A DNA stretch of 64,000 nt from an uncultured Eggerthella sp. (GTDB lineage Bacteria > Actinomycetota > Coriobacteriia > Coriobacteriales > Eggerthellaceae): assembly GCA_900542525.1 (NCBI GenBank), contig UQNZ01000004.1:62001-126000 (forward strand), written 5' to 3'. Below the pieces are notes generated by a model, which was given only the letters and a program-made list of their open reading frames with translations, was not told the origin of the DNA and searched no databases. This document shows, piece after piece, positions 1 to 8,871 of this stretch. The first letter of the stretch is position 1, and the number at the start of each line of letters is the position of its first letter. The position numbers and the translations under genes were made by a program.

Positions 1-278
1 TCGACGAGCTTCGCGCGCTCGGTCTTACGCCTGAAGACGTTTGCGAGATGCATTCACTGCTTGCCATTGCAAACTACGAGGATCGCTTCGTGATACCTAC
101 CGCCAACCGCAACCACGAGGCAAGCGTCCTTAAGCAGGGTGAACAAGGTATGAACATGGGCGGCGGACGCGATCAGCGTTATCGCGCTTCGAAGATCTTC
201 GGAGGTCCGATGGATAGGAAGATCTCACCTACGTTCAAGGATTATGAAGTAGCCACAAAGCCAAGGAAGCAGAAGTGA
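1..278 (+). CDS. narH: Respiratory nitrate reductase beta subunit, C-terminal end (partial)
   Basis: This is the 3' end of a gene cut by the window edge; the frame is read from base 3. The visible tail of about 91 residues contains LLAIANYEDRFVIPT, which matches the C-terminal LLAIANYEDRFVVPS stretch of NarH. NarH is the four-cluster iron-sulfur subunit that passes electrons from NarI haems to the molybdenum subunit NarG at the cytoplasmic face of the membrane. The stop codon overlaps the narI start by one base (TGATG), so the two are co-translated. In the usual narGHJI order narJ (the assembly chaperone) sits between narH and narI; here it does not. The iron-sulfur motifs lie upstream of the window and cannot be checked. 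Confidence 0.85.
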   Translation, partial: DELRALGLTPEDVCEMHSLLAIANYEDRFVIPTANRNHEASVLKQGEQGMNMGGGRDQRYRASKIFGGPMDRKISPTFKDYEVATKPRKQK

Positions 279-1054
279 TGACTATGGATACGGATCTTAC
301 ACATCTTCTCTATTTCATTGCTTATCAGGTATTTCCCTATGTGGTCATCACGGTTTGGCTGGTGGGAAGCTTCATCCGCTTCCTCACGCATCCCTACACC
401 GTGAAGAGCCAGAGCTCGGAGCTTCTGGGTGGCAAGAAAGAGATCAATTGGGGGGCGCGGTTCTTCCACGTCGGCGTTATCGGGTTGCTCTTCGGACACC
501 TGTTCGGGCTGTTCGTACCCAAGCAATTCCTTCTGGATTTCGGCATCACACCACAAATGACCCAAGTGCTCGAGATCGTTGCGGGCGGTGCCTGCGCAGT
601 CCTCTGCCTTATTGGCATCACGCTGATGATTCACCGACGCATCACGAACCCGCGTATTCGCAAAACCTCACGCCCAAGCGATTGGCTCGTTTTGGTGGTA
701 GTTGGCGCAGTGCTCATCATGGGCGCAACGAGCGTGGTCAACGCAGCGCTTTACGACAAATCAGGCGAAGGGCTCTTGGACTTCGTGAATTGGGCCATCG
801 CTTTGGTCACGCTTCAGCCTGATGCCTACACGCATCTGATCGATGCGGCAACCCCGCAGAAGATCCATATCTTCATCGGCCTTTGCGTCTTCCTTATCGT
901 TCCCTTCACCAGGCTGATACACATCTGGAGCGGATATGCATCGCCAATCTATCTCTTGAGGAACATGCAGAAGATGCGCATGAACGGCGCCCCCATGGGA
1001 AGCGATCGGCCTCTCGATCGCCCGGTGCGCAGCAGAGAACGAGAGCTGGAATGA
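278..1054 (+). CDS. narI: Respiratory nitrate reductase gamma subunit (cytochrome b)
   Basis: A 258-residue membrane protein with about five hydrophobic helices. NarI oxidises quinol and relays electrons through two b haems to NarH. Four histidines fall at H64, H74, H197 and H215; their spacing (10 and 18 residues) equals that of the E. coli NarI haem ligands H56/H66 and H187/H205. The ATG at 278 is chosen because AAGGAAG ends 8 bases upstream; a GTG at 275 and an ATG at 284 are alternatives. The ATG overlaps the narH stop by one base. The last roughly 30 residues after the final helix are charged and arginine-rich, as expected for a cytoplasmic tail. No narJ follows; the next gene is a formate dehydrogenase. 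Confidence 0.93.
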   Translation: MTMDTDLTHLLYFIAYQVFPYVVITVWLVGSFIRFLTHPYTVKSQSSELLGGKKEINWGARFFHVGVIGLLFGHLFGLFVPKQFLLDFGITPQMTQVLEIVAGGACAVLCLIGITLMIHRRITNPRIRKTSRPSDWLVLVVVGAVLIMGATSVVNAALYDKSGEGLLDFVNWAIALVTLQPDAYTHLIDAATPQKIHIFIGLCVFLIVPFTRLIHIWSGYASPIYLLRNMQKMRMNGAPMGSDRPLDRPVRSRERELE

Positions 1055-1062
1055 TCCTGCAA

Positions 1063-1080
1063 AAACCGCTTCGGTGGTTT
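1063..1080 (+). terminator. UUCG-tetraloop hairpin after narI
   Basis: AAACCGC and GTGGTTT pair (one G-U wobble) around a TTCG loop closed by C-G, a very stable tetraloop. It starts 9 bases after the narI stop. A-rich bases precede it but the T-run after it is only the GGTTT of the stem, so termination may be partial. It probably separates the nar and fdn transcription units. Confidence 0.45.
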
Positions 1081-1097
1081 CACTGCGGTTTCACTGA
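1076..1097 (+). repeat. Two direct copies of GGTTTCACTG, 11 bp apart
   Basis: GGTTTCACTGC at 1076-1086 is followed at once by GGTTTCACTGA at 1087-1097. The 11-bp period is close to one helical turn. It sits in the 106-bp gap upstream of the formate dehydrogenase, where a regulator could bind; no regulator is known from the sequence. Confidence 0.4.
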
Positions 1098-1160
1098 TGG
1101 ACTGCTCGGCACGTACCCGCAGGCAGTTCACTCCAGTTGAGAGAAGGAAAGGACTTGACC

Positions 1161-4100
1161 ATGGCTCATGTGAATGACGTTCTGAGCGACCGTACAGTTC
1201 ATAAGTGCACAAGATTGCGCGGAGCGAAGTGCGGCACCACCGTATGCCAGTTCTGTGCGGTAGGCTGTTCGCAGCTTGCCTTCTACAAGGATAAAGAGCT
1301 CATTGAGGTTGAGGGCGACCCGCGCTCGCCCATCAATGCGGGGCGTCAATGTCCCAAAGGCATGTCGACGTTCATGTTAAACCGCAATCCCTATCGAGAG
1401 ACGCGTGCACTCTATCGCGCACCAGGTGCAAGCGAGTGGGAAGAGAAGAGCATCGACTGGATGCTCGATACCATCGCTGATCGTATCTGGGAGACCCGCA
1501 ACAAAGGCTTCGTCGAAAAGGACGAAAATGGCCTGACAATAAACGCCGCAACGAACATCGGCTTCATTGGCGGATCAGCTCTCGATAACGAAGAATGCTA
1601 TCTCATCCGAAAGCTCTTCACGGGAGGCCTGGGCATCCTACCCACCGAGAACTCCGCACGGTATTGCCATTCCACCACCGTTGCAGCGCTTTCGCCAACC
1701 TTCGGATTCGGCGCCTGCACCAACCCCCCACGCGACCTTATCAATAGCGACTGCATCCTGATCATGGGGTCGAACATGGGAGAGGCTCATCCTGTGGCGT
1801 TTCATTGGCCGATGGAAGCGAAGCGCAAAGGCGCGATCACCATCCACGTCGATCCCCGTTTCACGCGCACCTCTGCGGCATGCGACCACTACGTTCACAC
1901 GCGCCCTGGTGCGGATATTGCATTCATCGGCGGCCTCATCAATTACATCCTCGAGCATGATTACTGGTTCAAGGAGTACGTGATCCACTATACGAATGCA
2001 GCTACGCTCATCGATCCCGGTTTTGAATTCGATGATGTGCACGGATTCTTCAATGGTTGGGATCCTGAGACCAATTCGTATTCCCAAGCAGGAACCACCT
2101 GGGATTATCAATACGAGATGAATCCTGATGGTAGCTATGGACAACCCAAGCAAGATCTCACCCTGCAAGATCCCCATTGTGTATTCCAGCTGATCAAGAA
2201 GCAGTTCAGCTACTACACGCCTGAGGTGGTGGCCGATATCTGCGGGTGCCGCCCAGCGGATATCGTGAAGGTCGGCGAGCTCATCGGCAGGAACTCTGGG
2301 CGCGATCGCACCACAGCTTTCTGCTATGCGACTGGCTTCACGCAGCATTCCAGCGGTTCCCAGATCATCCGCACCGCTGCCATCTTGCAGCTATTGCTCG
2401 GTAACATCGGTCGCCCTGGTGGCGGCATCTTAGCGCTCCGCGGGCATTCCAACGTGCAAGGCGCCACCGATGTCCCCACGCTGTTCAATGTTTTGCCGAA
2501 CTACATTCCCCAACCAGAAGCACATCCTGGCAACGCCACCTTGGTCGATTATCTCGCTAACGGCCACGGTTTCAGCGGTGCGCTCGACAAGACGAGTACG
2601 GGTATGTGGAAGCTGGAGACTGAGCGTGGTTCATGGGCGTCACTGCCGAATTACATGGTCAGTTTGCTCAAAGCTTACTATGGCGAAAATGCCACCAAAG
2701 ATAACGAATATGGTTATCAATGGCTCCCGAAGCTCAGCGATAACGAATCGCTCACTGTCTCCATGGAAAAAGCGCTTCGTGGCGGCATGGATGGCATGGT
2801 GGTGATCGGCCAGAACATCGCTGTGACCAACCCCAACACGGGCTGGAGTCGTGATGCGATGCGAAATCTCGAATGGCTCGTGGTGATGGACCTCTTCGAG
2901 AATGAGAGCGCTTCGGTCTGGTACGCTGACCCCAAAGGACCTTCGCCCGATGAATGTCAAACTGAAGTCTTCTATTTGCCGGTCTGCACCTGTCCGGAAA
3001 AGGAAGGCTCGGTCACGAATACCGAACGCGTGCTGCAATGGCACGAGCGCATCCAGGAAGCGCCTGGAGCAGCTCATGCGGATTCGTGGTACATCTACCA
3101 ATTAGGCAAGAGGATGCAGGCAAAAGCAAACGCAACGAACAATGAGCGTGATGCAGGCATGCGCGCGCTCTATTGGGATTACGATGCGAGCGGCCCCACC
3201 AGAAGCGAACGTGAATTCGAGCTCACCCCTATAGAAGGCGACTTGGACATGATGAAGGTCGTCAGAGAGATGAACGGATTCAACATCAGTGATGGCTCGG
3301 TCTGCCAAGGGTCTGGCTCGCTCAAAGATGATGGTTCCACCGTATGCGGGTGTCGCTTGCTCTCAGGAATTCTCGGCCCTGAAGGCGAAAACCTGATGAA
3401 CCGCACAGAGACAGGAGATGTCCATAACGGATCGATCTTCTCGGATTATCGCGTGAGCTGGCCAGAGAACTCTCGCATTCTCTACAACCGCTGCTCGGCC
3501 GATCCAGAAGGCAAGCCTTGGTCAGAGCGAAAAAAGCTTATCTGGTGGGATGAGAAGCTCGAACAGTGGGTAGGCTACGACAAACCGCAGTGCAACGCGA
3601 AGAAACCGCCAACCTACCAACCAGAACCAGGAGCAAGAGGCGATGCGGCACTTGCGGGCGATTGTCCCTTCGGCGCTCATTCGGATGGCAAGGCATGGCT
3701 CTTCGTGCCCTACAGCATCAAAGAGGGCCCTATGCCGGTCTATTATGAAACCACTGAATCACCGTACGAGAACAAGCTTTGGAAACAGACGCGCGATCCC
3801 GGACTGATCATCGTCGACGATGTCGAGAACCCCATCGCACCCGTGGGCGAACATGATTATCCCACGATCATGACCACCTACCATGTGACCGAGCATTGGC
3901 TCTCTGGTGCACAAACGCGCACGATCCCCTGGCTCGTTGGATTGCAGCCAGAACGCTTCTTGGAGCTTTCTCCCGAGCAAGCAGCAAGCATCGGCGTAGA
4001 AACAGGGGATTATGTCACCGTCGAAAGCGAACGCGCTAAGCTGCAGATCCGCGCCCTCGTAACACCCCGTCTGCGCATCGGCGAGGTTTATGGGCAAAAG

Positions 4101-4355
4101 GCAACCGTCGCTGGCGCGTTCGTCGCATCAGGATACAAAGGCTTGATGGTCAGCGACATCACCAACGATCTCAGCCCCGCCATCATGGCTTCCGATGGTC
4201 TGATTCCTGCATCTAAGGGATTTGCGGTACGAATCACCAAGGCAGACCCTAATGACCTGCAGAAGCTCGATCCGTATCCACTTGAATACGATCCCCTATT
4301 CGACGAGCCGATCCCCGATACCCCCTGGCCAGCTCAGCCGGAAGGGAGGAACTAG
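1161..4355 (+). CDS. fdnG: Formate dehydrogenase (FDH-N type) catalytic subunit, cysteine form
   Basis: A 1064-residue molybdopterin oxidoreductase that oxidises formate to CO2. An N-terminal 4Fe-4S motif (CQFCAVGC, then RQCPKG) is followed by the FDH-N active-site stretch ARYCHSTTVAALSPTFG. E. coli FdnG has selenocysteine at this cysteine position, so this is a Sec-independent form. DPRFTRT, ALRGHSN and a C-terminal molybdopterin-dinucleotide-binding domain also match FdnG. The ATG at 1161 is chosen because AGGAAAGG lies 8 bases upstream; a TTG at 1137 is less likely. There is no twin-arginine signal at the N-terminus, although E. coli FdnG has one, so this enzyme probably faces the cytoplasm. 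It is 2 bp from the beta-subunit gene, in a three-gene operon. Confidence 0.93.
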   Translation: MAHVNDVLSDRTVHKCTRLRGAKCGTTVCQFCAVGCSQLAFYKDKELIEVEGDPRSPINAGRQCPKGMSTFMLNRNPYRETRALYRAPGASEWEEKSIDWMLDTIADRIWETRNKGFVEKDENGLTINAATNIGFIGGSALDNEECYLIRKLFTGGLGILPTENSARYCHSTTVAALSPTFGFGACTNPPRDLINSDCILIMGSNMGEAHPVAFHWPMEAKRKGAITIHVDPRFTRTSAACDHYVHTRPGADIAFIGGLINYILEHDYWFKEYVIHYTNAATLIDPGFEFDDVHGFFNGWDPETNSYSQAGTTWDYQYEMNPDGSYGQPKQDLTLQDPHCVFQLIKKQFSYYTPEVVADICGCRPADIVKVGELIGRNSGRDRTTAFCYATGFTQHSSGSQIIRTAAILQLLLGNIGRPGGGILALRGHSNVQGATDVPTLFNVLPNYIPQPEAHPGNATLVDYLANGHGFSGALDKTSTGMWKLETERGSWASLPNYMVSLLKAYYGENATKDNEYGYQWLPKLSDNESLTVSMEKALRGGMDGMVVIGQNIAVTNPNTGWSRDAMRNLEWLVVMDLFENESASVWYADPKGPSPDECQTEVFYLPVCTCPEKEGSVTNTERVLQWHERIQEAPGAAHADSWYIYQLGKRMQAKANATNNERDAGMRALYWDYDASGPTRSEREFELTPIEGDLDMMKVVREMNGFNISDGSVCQGSGSLKDDGSTVCGCRLLSGILGPEGENLMNRTETGDVHNGSIFSDYRVSWPENSRILYNRCSADPEGKPWSERKKLIWWDEKLEQWVGYDKPQCNAKKPPTYQPEPGARGDAALAGDCPFGAHSDGKAWLFVPYSIKEGPMPVYYETTESPYENKLWKQTRDPGLIIVDDVENPIAPVGEHDYPTIMTTYHVTEHWLSGAQTRTIPWLVGLQPERFLELSPEQAASIGVETGDYVTVESERAKLQIRALVTPRLRIGEVYGQKATVAGAFVASGYKGLMVSDITNDLSPAIMASDGLIPASKGFAVRITKADPNDLQKLDPYPLEYDPLFDEPIPDTPWPAQPEGRN

Positions 4356-4357
4356 CC

Positions 4358-5287
4358 ATGAATCCGAATCCGCGAAACATACTCAAGCTTTCCGATAAGC
4401 ACTACGATATGAAAGAGCCCCGCAAGAATCGCAGACTCGATGTTGTCTACTCCTTGTTCAAGCGCCGCGATCCACTTCCTGCGCAAACGGAAATGGCCTT
4501 CTTCACCGATACCTCCATCTGCTCAGGATGCAAGTCATGCGAGATCGCATGCAAACAATGGAACATGCTGAAGACCACAGATATCCAATGGTCGGGGAAC
4601 AGTTATGACAATACCCGCGATCTTTCTTCAGAGAGCTGGCGGCACGTCAAGTTCATCGAGCGTTTCTCGGAGGTCAATGAGACAGATCGACCAGCCCCCA
4701 CATCTATGGACGGGTTGCTTCACGAACCGAAGCAAGGGCAATGGCTCTTCATGGCTGATCACTGCAAGCATTGCCAGGAGTCACCCTGTCATGAAGCCTG
4801 CCCCACTGGCGCGATCGTTCGCAATGAATTCGGAGGTATCTATTACCAGACCGATATCTGCATGGGCTGCCGCATGTGTGTGGCTGCCTGCCCTTTCGGC
4901 GTTCCTGAAGTGAGCAAAGAGACCGGCCATTCCATGAAGTGCGCCGAATGCTACGATCGTTTACGCGACGGATTAGAGCCCGCTTGCGCTACGGCGTGCA
5001 CCACCGGTGCGATTCAATTTGGTCCACGCGAAGAGATGGTCGAACGTGCGCGTGCACGATTGACGGTCCTTCACGAACAAGGCTTCGAGAAAGCCAACTT
5101 GTATGGCGTCGACCCTTTTCAGGATTATAAACCACTCAATTCGTTCTACCTGTTGATGGACGAGCCTGCCGTCTATGGTTTGCCAGCGCAACCGAAGTTG
5201 CCCGTAAGCTTCATGATCGGTGATTACGCAAAAGCCATAGGGATGCTTGCGATCGCAGCCATAACGATCGTTGTTTGTCTGCTGTAG
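4358..5287 (+). CDS. fdnH: Formate dehydrogenase iron-sulfur (beta) subunit
   Basis: A 309-residue ferredoxin-like subunit that takes electrons from the catalytic subunit to the membrane subunit. Cysteine groups CSGCKSCEIAC, CKHCQESPCHEAC, CMGCRMCVAAC and CAECYDRL...CATAC would hold four 4Fe-4S clusters, as in FdnH. The C-terminus ends in a single hydrophobic helix (IGMLAIAAITIVVCLL), as in FdnH. No Tat or Sec signal is present. GGGAGG precedes the ATG. The gene lies 2 bp after fdnG and 14 bp before the NrfD-like subunit. Confidence 0.9.
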   Translation: MNPNPRNILKLSDKHYDMKEPRKNRRLDVVYSLFKRRDPLPAQTEMAFFTDTSICSGCKSCEIACKQWNMLKTTDIQWSGNSYDNTRDLSSESWRHVKFIERFSEVNETDRPAPTSMDGLLHEPKQGQWLFMADHCKHCQESPCHEACPTGAIVRNEFGGIYYQTDICMGCRMCVAACPFGVPEVSKETGHSMKCAECYDRLRDGLEPACATACTTGAIQFGPREEMVERARARLTVLHEQGFEKANLYGVDPFQDYKPLNSFYLLMDEPAVYGLPAQPKLPVSFMIGDYAKAIGMLAIAAITIVVCLL

Positions 5288-5301
5288 GAAGGAAGATGAT
5301 C

Positions 5302-6204
5302 ATGGATAAAACATGGATTGAAGGCCAGCCTTCTGCATACCAACAGCACGATACCGTTCACTTTCCCGATTGGAAGAACATCATCGTATGGGATCTTTTC
5401 TTCAACAACCTCACTGCAGGCTTCATGTTTGTGACGATAATCACGTGGCTTACTGCGCCAGCGCTCTTCGGTCCCGTCATGCCGATCGCGCTTACGCTCG
5501 CATTCTTCATCGTTCTTTTTGACTTGCTCTTGCTCGTTGCGGACCTCGGAGATCACGTTCGGTTCTTGCACGCCATGAGAGTCTTGCATCCCACCTCTCC
5601 CCTATCGGTTGGTGTGGTGGGCCTGATCTTCTATTCGATCATGCTGTTCATCGCGCTCGCCATCTACTGGGTAACGGTCGCATTGCTCGTAACCATTGGG
5701 CTGCCTCACGAAGTTGTTGTGGTGCTCGATGTGCTCTTCCGTCTCTTCGCGGTCTTAGCGCTCATCGCAGCATGTGTGGTGATCTGCTATAAAGGCGTGG
5801 TGTTCAGCTGCACTTCACAACCAGGCCTCAAGAAAGCGCGCTGGCTCACCTGTTGGGTAGCAAGCGATGCACTTACGATGGGAATGGGGCTCCTGATCGT
5901 GCTTTCGCTCGTTTTCGGACAATTCGCCGCCATCGAAGCGCTTGTCATCCCCTTCATCGCGCTGATCGTCTTCCGTTGCTTCACCTATGCATTGGTATGG
6001 ATGAATATCCATGAGCGCGCTTCGGTGATGTACTCTAAGGCGGTTCTCGCGGGCAATGCGATCGTTGTCTATGGCATCGCAGGCATCTGCGCCATCGCTG
6101 CATGCTTCTTCGGGCCGCTCGGGGTAGCTGCTGCTGGAGTGCTTTGCCTCCTTGCAGGTGTTTGGGAACGCTACTGGGTCATCTATGTAGCTCACCCGCA
6201 TTGA
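5302..6204 (+). CDS. NrfD/PsrC-like membrane subunit of formate dehydrogenase
   Basis: A roughly 300-residue integral membrane protein with about eight hydrophobic helices. Length and hydropathy fit the NrfD/PsrC/DmsC-like family, which anchors iron-sulfur subunits and exchanges electrons with quinone without haem. Classical FDH-N uses the cytochrome b protein FdnI, and no FdnI is seen here. Position as third gene of the operon supports a role as the quinone-reactive anchor. ATG 5302 has GGAAG six bases upstream; ATG 5296 in the same frame is an alternative. The family assignment rests on overall character, so confidence is moderate. Confidence 0.72.
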   Translation: MDKTWIEGQPSAYQQHDTVHFPDWKNIIVWDLFFNNLTAGFMFVTIITWLTAPALFGPVMPIALTLAFFIVLFDLLLLVADLGDHVRFLHAMRVLHPTSPLSVGVVGLIFYSIMLFIALAIYWVTVALLVTIGLPHEVVVVLDVLFRLFAVLALIAACVVICYKGVVFSCTSQPGLKKARWLTCWVASDALTMGMGLLIVLSLVFGQFAAIEALVIPFIALIVFRCFTYALVWMNIHERASVMYSKAVLAGNAIVVYGIAGICAIAACFFGPLGVAAAGVLCLLAGVWERYWVIYVAHPH

Positions 6205-6273
6205 TGCTATCCCAAAAGCAACAAAATGTTTCTATATCAGAGTCATATAGGTGGCCACCCACATTGATGCTAT
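6193..6273 (+). repeat. Short direct repeat and inverted repeat at the end of the fdn operon
   Basis: CACCCGCATTGATGCTAT (6193-6210, spanning the stop codon of the membrane subunit) recurs as CACCCACATTGATGCTAT (6256-6273) with one mismatch and a 63-bp offset. Between them CTATAT (6232-6237) and ATATAG (6245-6250) form an inverted repeat. This may be a local duplication or regulatory DNA for the DUF2148 gene. Confidence 0.5.
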
Positions 6274-6332
6274 TCTGTCACCAGCTCATAGTAGAGCAAC
6301 AAGAACCTACCCATTTTTAGCAAGGAGTTCCC

Positions 6333-6857
6333 GTGATATACAACGAACGCGATCTACGCGAAGCCCAAGCGCTTGATATCGCCCAAAAGATGCTCGGTGC
6401 AGCACGCACTGCACCGAAAGGAAAGGGCATCGATGTGCTCGAATGCGCTGTTGTGAACGGCGATGAGAAGGAAACTCTCGCGGGCGCTATGGAAACCATC
6501 GGCAAGGAGCGCGGGCATGCGTTCTTCCTTCGCGATGCAGGATGCATCCGCGCGTGTCAATGCGTAGTACTCATTGGAACCAGGCCTAAAGTTCAATCTT
6601 TAAACTGCGGTTATTGCGGATTCCCGAGCTGTAGCGCAAAGCCCACCGAAGCGCCTTGCGCGATCAATGTTGTTGATGTGGGCATCGCGCTCGGTTCTGC
6701 TGTCTCGCGCGCGCAAGCCTATGGAGTCGATACGCGCATCATGTTCTCTGCTGGCACTGCCGCTGAACACCTTGGCTTACTTGGTGAAGGCGTTCAGCAG
6801 GTTCTTGCTATTCCTGTGAGCATCAGCTCGAAAAGCCCCTTCTTCGACCGCGGATAA
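6333..6857 (+). CDS. DUF2148 ferredoxin-domain protein
   Basis: A 174-residue protein that starts with the DUF2148 pattern (MIYNERDLR, then ARTAPKGKGID). It has a cysteine-rich centre: C71, C75, C77, then NCGYCGFPSC (C92, C95, C100) and C109, which can bind one or two iron-sulfur clusters. The function of the family is not established; it occurs in anaerobes and is thought to act in redox chemistry. The start is a GTG with AAGGAG 6 bases upstream. It is probably transcribed with the GyrI-like gene 9 bp downstream, and perhaps with the formate dehydrogenase operon. Confidence 0.8.
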   Translation: MIYNERDLREAQALDIAQKMLGAARTAPKGKGIDVLECAVVNGDEKETLAGAMETIGKERGHAFFLRDAGCIRACQCVVLIGTRPKVQSLNCGYCGFPSCSAKPTEAPCAINVVDVGIALGSAVSRAQAYGVDTRIMFSAGTAAEHLGLLGEGVQQVLAIPVSISSKSPFFDRG

Positions 6858-6866
6858 GGAAGATTC

Positions 6867-7508
6867 ATGGCATTCGATTTCAAAAAGGAATACAAGGAAT
6901 TCTACCTGCCCAAACGCAAGCCAGAGATCATTGAAGTTCCCCCTATGAACTATGTTGCCGTTCAAGGCAAGGGCGATCCGAATGAAGAAGGTGGCGCATA
7001 CAAGAACGCGATCGGCATCCTTTACGCCATCGCCTACACCATCAAGATGTCGAAGATGGGCGATACCCGCATTGAAGGGTATTTCGACTTCGTCGTCCCT
7101 CCCCTCGAGGGCTTTTGGTGGCAGCAAGGCGTTGATAGCATTGATTTTTCAAATAAAGAGATGTTCGAATGGGTATCGGCAATTCGCCTTCCGGATTTCG
7201 TCACTCCTGAAGTATTCGCTTGGGCGCAAAACGAAGCTGCACACAAGAAAGGTCTCGATATCTCAAGCGCCGAACTGATAACCATAGACGAAGGGCTTTG
7301 TGCGCAGATCATGCACCTCGGAAGTTACGACGAAGAACCCGCCACGATCGCACTGCTCGACGATTTCGTTGCCGCCGAAGGCTATGCACTCGATATGTCG
7401 AACACCCCCGCAGGTCGCCATCATCATGAGATCTACCTTTCGGACCCCCGTCGCACCAAGCCCGAAAACCTCAAGACGGTCATTCGTCATCCGATCCGCA
7501 AGCTATAG
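6867..7508 (+). CDS. GyrI-like domain protein
   Basis: A 213-residue soluble protein with the opening of stand-alone GyrI-like proteins (FDFKKEYKEFYLPKRKPEIIEVPPMNYVAVQGKGDPN). The GyrI/SOUL-like fold binds small molecules, and some members hydrolyse or sequester toxic compounds. The C-terminal stretch YLSDPRRTKPENLKTVIRHP is also typical. AGGAAG precedes the ATG. It follows the DUF2148 gene by 9 bp, suggesting one operon. The substrate cannot be told from the sequence. Confidence 0.8.
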   Translation: MAFDFKKEYKEFYLPKRKPEIIEVPPMNYVAVQGKGDPNEEGGAYKNAIGILYAIAYTIKMSKMGDTRIEGYFDFVVPPLEGFWWQQGVDSIDFSNKEMFEWVSAIRLPDFVTPEVFAWAQNEAAHKKGLDISSAELITIDEGLCAQIMHLGSYDEEPATIALLDDFVAAEGYALDMSNTPAGRHHHEIYLSDPRRTKPENLKTVIRHPIRKL

Positions 7509-7596
7509 ATCAGATTGCGAGTTCTTCTGAATAGCACGTGCACGAGCGCTTCTTCTTCCTGACGATGCGCGAGAACCAAAAAGAAAGCTGATGGCT

Positions 7597-8871
7597 CTAA
7601 TCCTGCGATTGTGCCGCCAGTTTCGCTGCCGCTTCTTCGCGCTCGCGGCACAGGTCGGCCCACTTCGGCATCTTCTCGAGCGTGGCTGCCAATTCTTCGA
7701 GCACCGTTGGGATATCGATTCCCTGCGGACACATCTGCACGCACGATTCGCATTGAATGCAATCTTGAGCTCGCTGACCTTCGGGCACAGCATCCATCTG
7801 CATCGATACCGTAAAGCTGGTGTCGAATTGGAAATCGTTATAGGCGTTCATCATCAGAGGAATATCGATCTCTTGCGGGCAGGAATCAACGCAATAACGG
7901 CATGCGGTGCACGGAACGCCACCCTTGAGCGATTCAGCCATATCCATCAGCACGCCTTCTTCAGCTTCCGAAAGCGGAGTTGATTCCTGGAAGATACGGC
8001 AATTCTCCTCCACCTGAGCAAGATCCGACATGCCGCTTAGGATCGTTTTCACGCTCGGGATGCCGAGCAGCCAGCGGAACGACCACTCTACCGCGGAACA
8101 TGCAGAAGGATTTGCGCCATCAGATGCACTCGCATTCAGCTGCTGCATCTGTGCATCGTTCAGGTGAGCAAGCTTGCCTCCGCGCAGCGGCTCCATGACC
8201 ACGATCGGGATGTTCATGCTCTCAAGCAGCGCCGTTTTCGCGGCAGCATCCTGCAAAGTCCAGTCTAGATAGTTCAGCTGAATCTGGCAGAATTCCATGA
8301 TGTTATTGCCCGCGAACAGGGCTGCGGTTTCGGGGTCGCGCTGCTCAAGCTCGGCGTACTTGCGCGCGCCGTAGTCAAGGAAACGCTTGAGTGTCTCAGG
8401 GCGACCATGGCACGAAAAACCCAGATGACGAATGCGTCCATTCTTCTTCTGCTCAACGAAGTAATCCGCGATACCCCACTGTTCGTCCAGATAGACTTCG
8501 ATAGATGCCTCATAGATATTGTGGAGCAGGTAGAAGTCAAAATATTCGGCGCCGCATTTGATCAGCTGCTTTTCGAAGATCGCAGCGGGATCATAAGTGT
8601 CTGAGATCTGGTGGCCCGGATACTTGGTAGCGAAGAAGTAGCTGTCGCGCGGATAACGCGCAAGCGAGCGGCCAAGCGCGATCTCGGACATGCCGCCATG
8701 ATAGGGATAGGCTGTATCGAAATAATTGACGCCTGCCTTGATGGCCGTATCGACCATGGCATCGAGCGTTACCTGATCGATGTTGGAAGCATCGCTGTCT
8801 ATGACGGGAAGGCGCATAGCTCCGAATCCCAACCGTGCAACGTTGTCACCTAAGAAATCATTCGTGAGCAT
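7597..8871 (-). CDS. Aldo/keto reductase with C-terminal double 4Fe-4S domain
   Basis: A 424-residue fusion. Residues 1-300 form an AKR barrel with the usual catalytic set: D52, Y57, K83 and H117. Residues 310-395 carry two ferredoxin-type cysteine groups, CTACRYCVDSC (321-331) and CIQCESCVQMC (371-381), each followed by P and an IDIP segment. Ferredoxin-linked AKRs are common in anaerobes, and electrons may come from reduced ferredoxin as well as NAD(P)H; the substrate is unknown. GAGGAG lies 7 bases before the ATG. It converges with the GyrI-like gene, and no clear terminator is seen in the 88-bp gap. A possible structured leader lies upstream (8930-9000). Confidence 0.9.
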   Translation of the reverse strand: MLTNDFLGDNVARLGFGAMRLPVIDSDASNIDQVTLDAMVDTAIKAGVNYFDTAYPYHGGMSEIALGRSLARYPRDSYFFATKYPGHQISDTYDPAAIFEKQLIKCGAEYFDFYLLHNIYEASIEVYLDEQWGIADYFVEQKKNGRIRHLGFSCHGRPETLKRFLDYGARKYAELEQRDPETAALFAGNNIMEFCQIQLNYLDWTLQDAAAKTALLESMNIPIVVMEPLRGGKLAHLNDAQMQQLNASASDGANPSACSAVEWSFRWLLGIPSVKTILSGMSDLAQVEENCRIFQESTPLSEAEEGVLMDMAESLKGGVPCTACRYCVDSCPQEIDIPLMMNAYNDFQFDTSFTVSMQMDAVPEGQRAQDCIQCESCVQMCPQGIDIPTVLEELAATLEKMPKWADLCREREEAAAKLAAQSQD

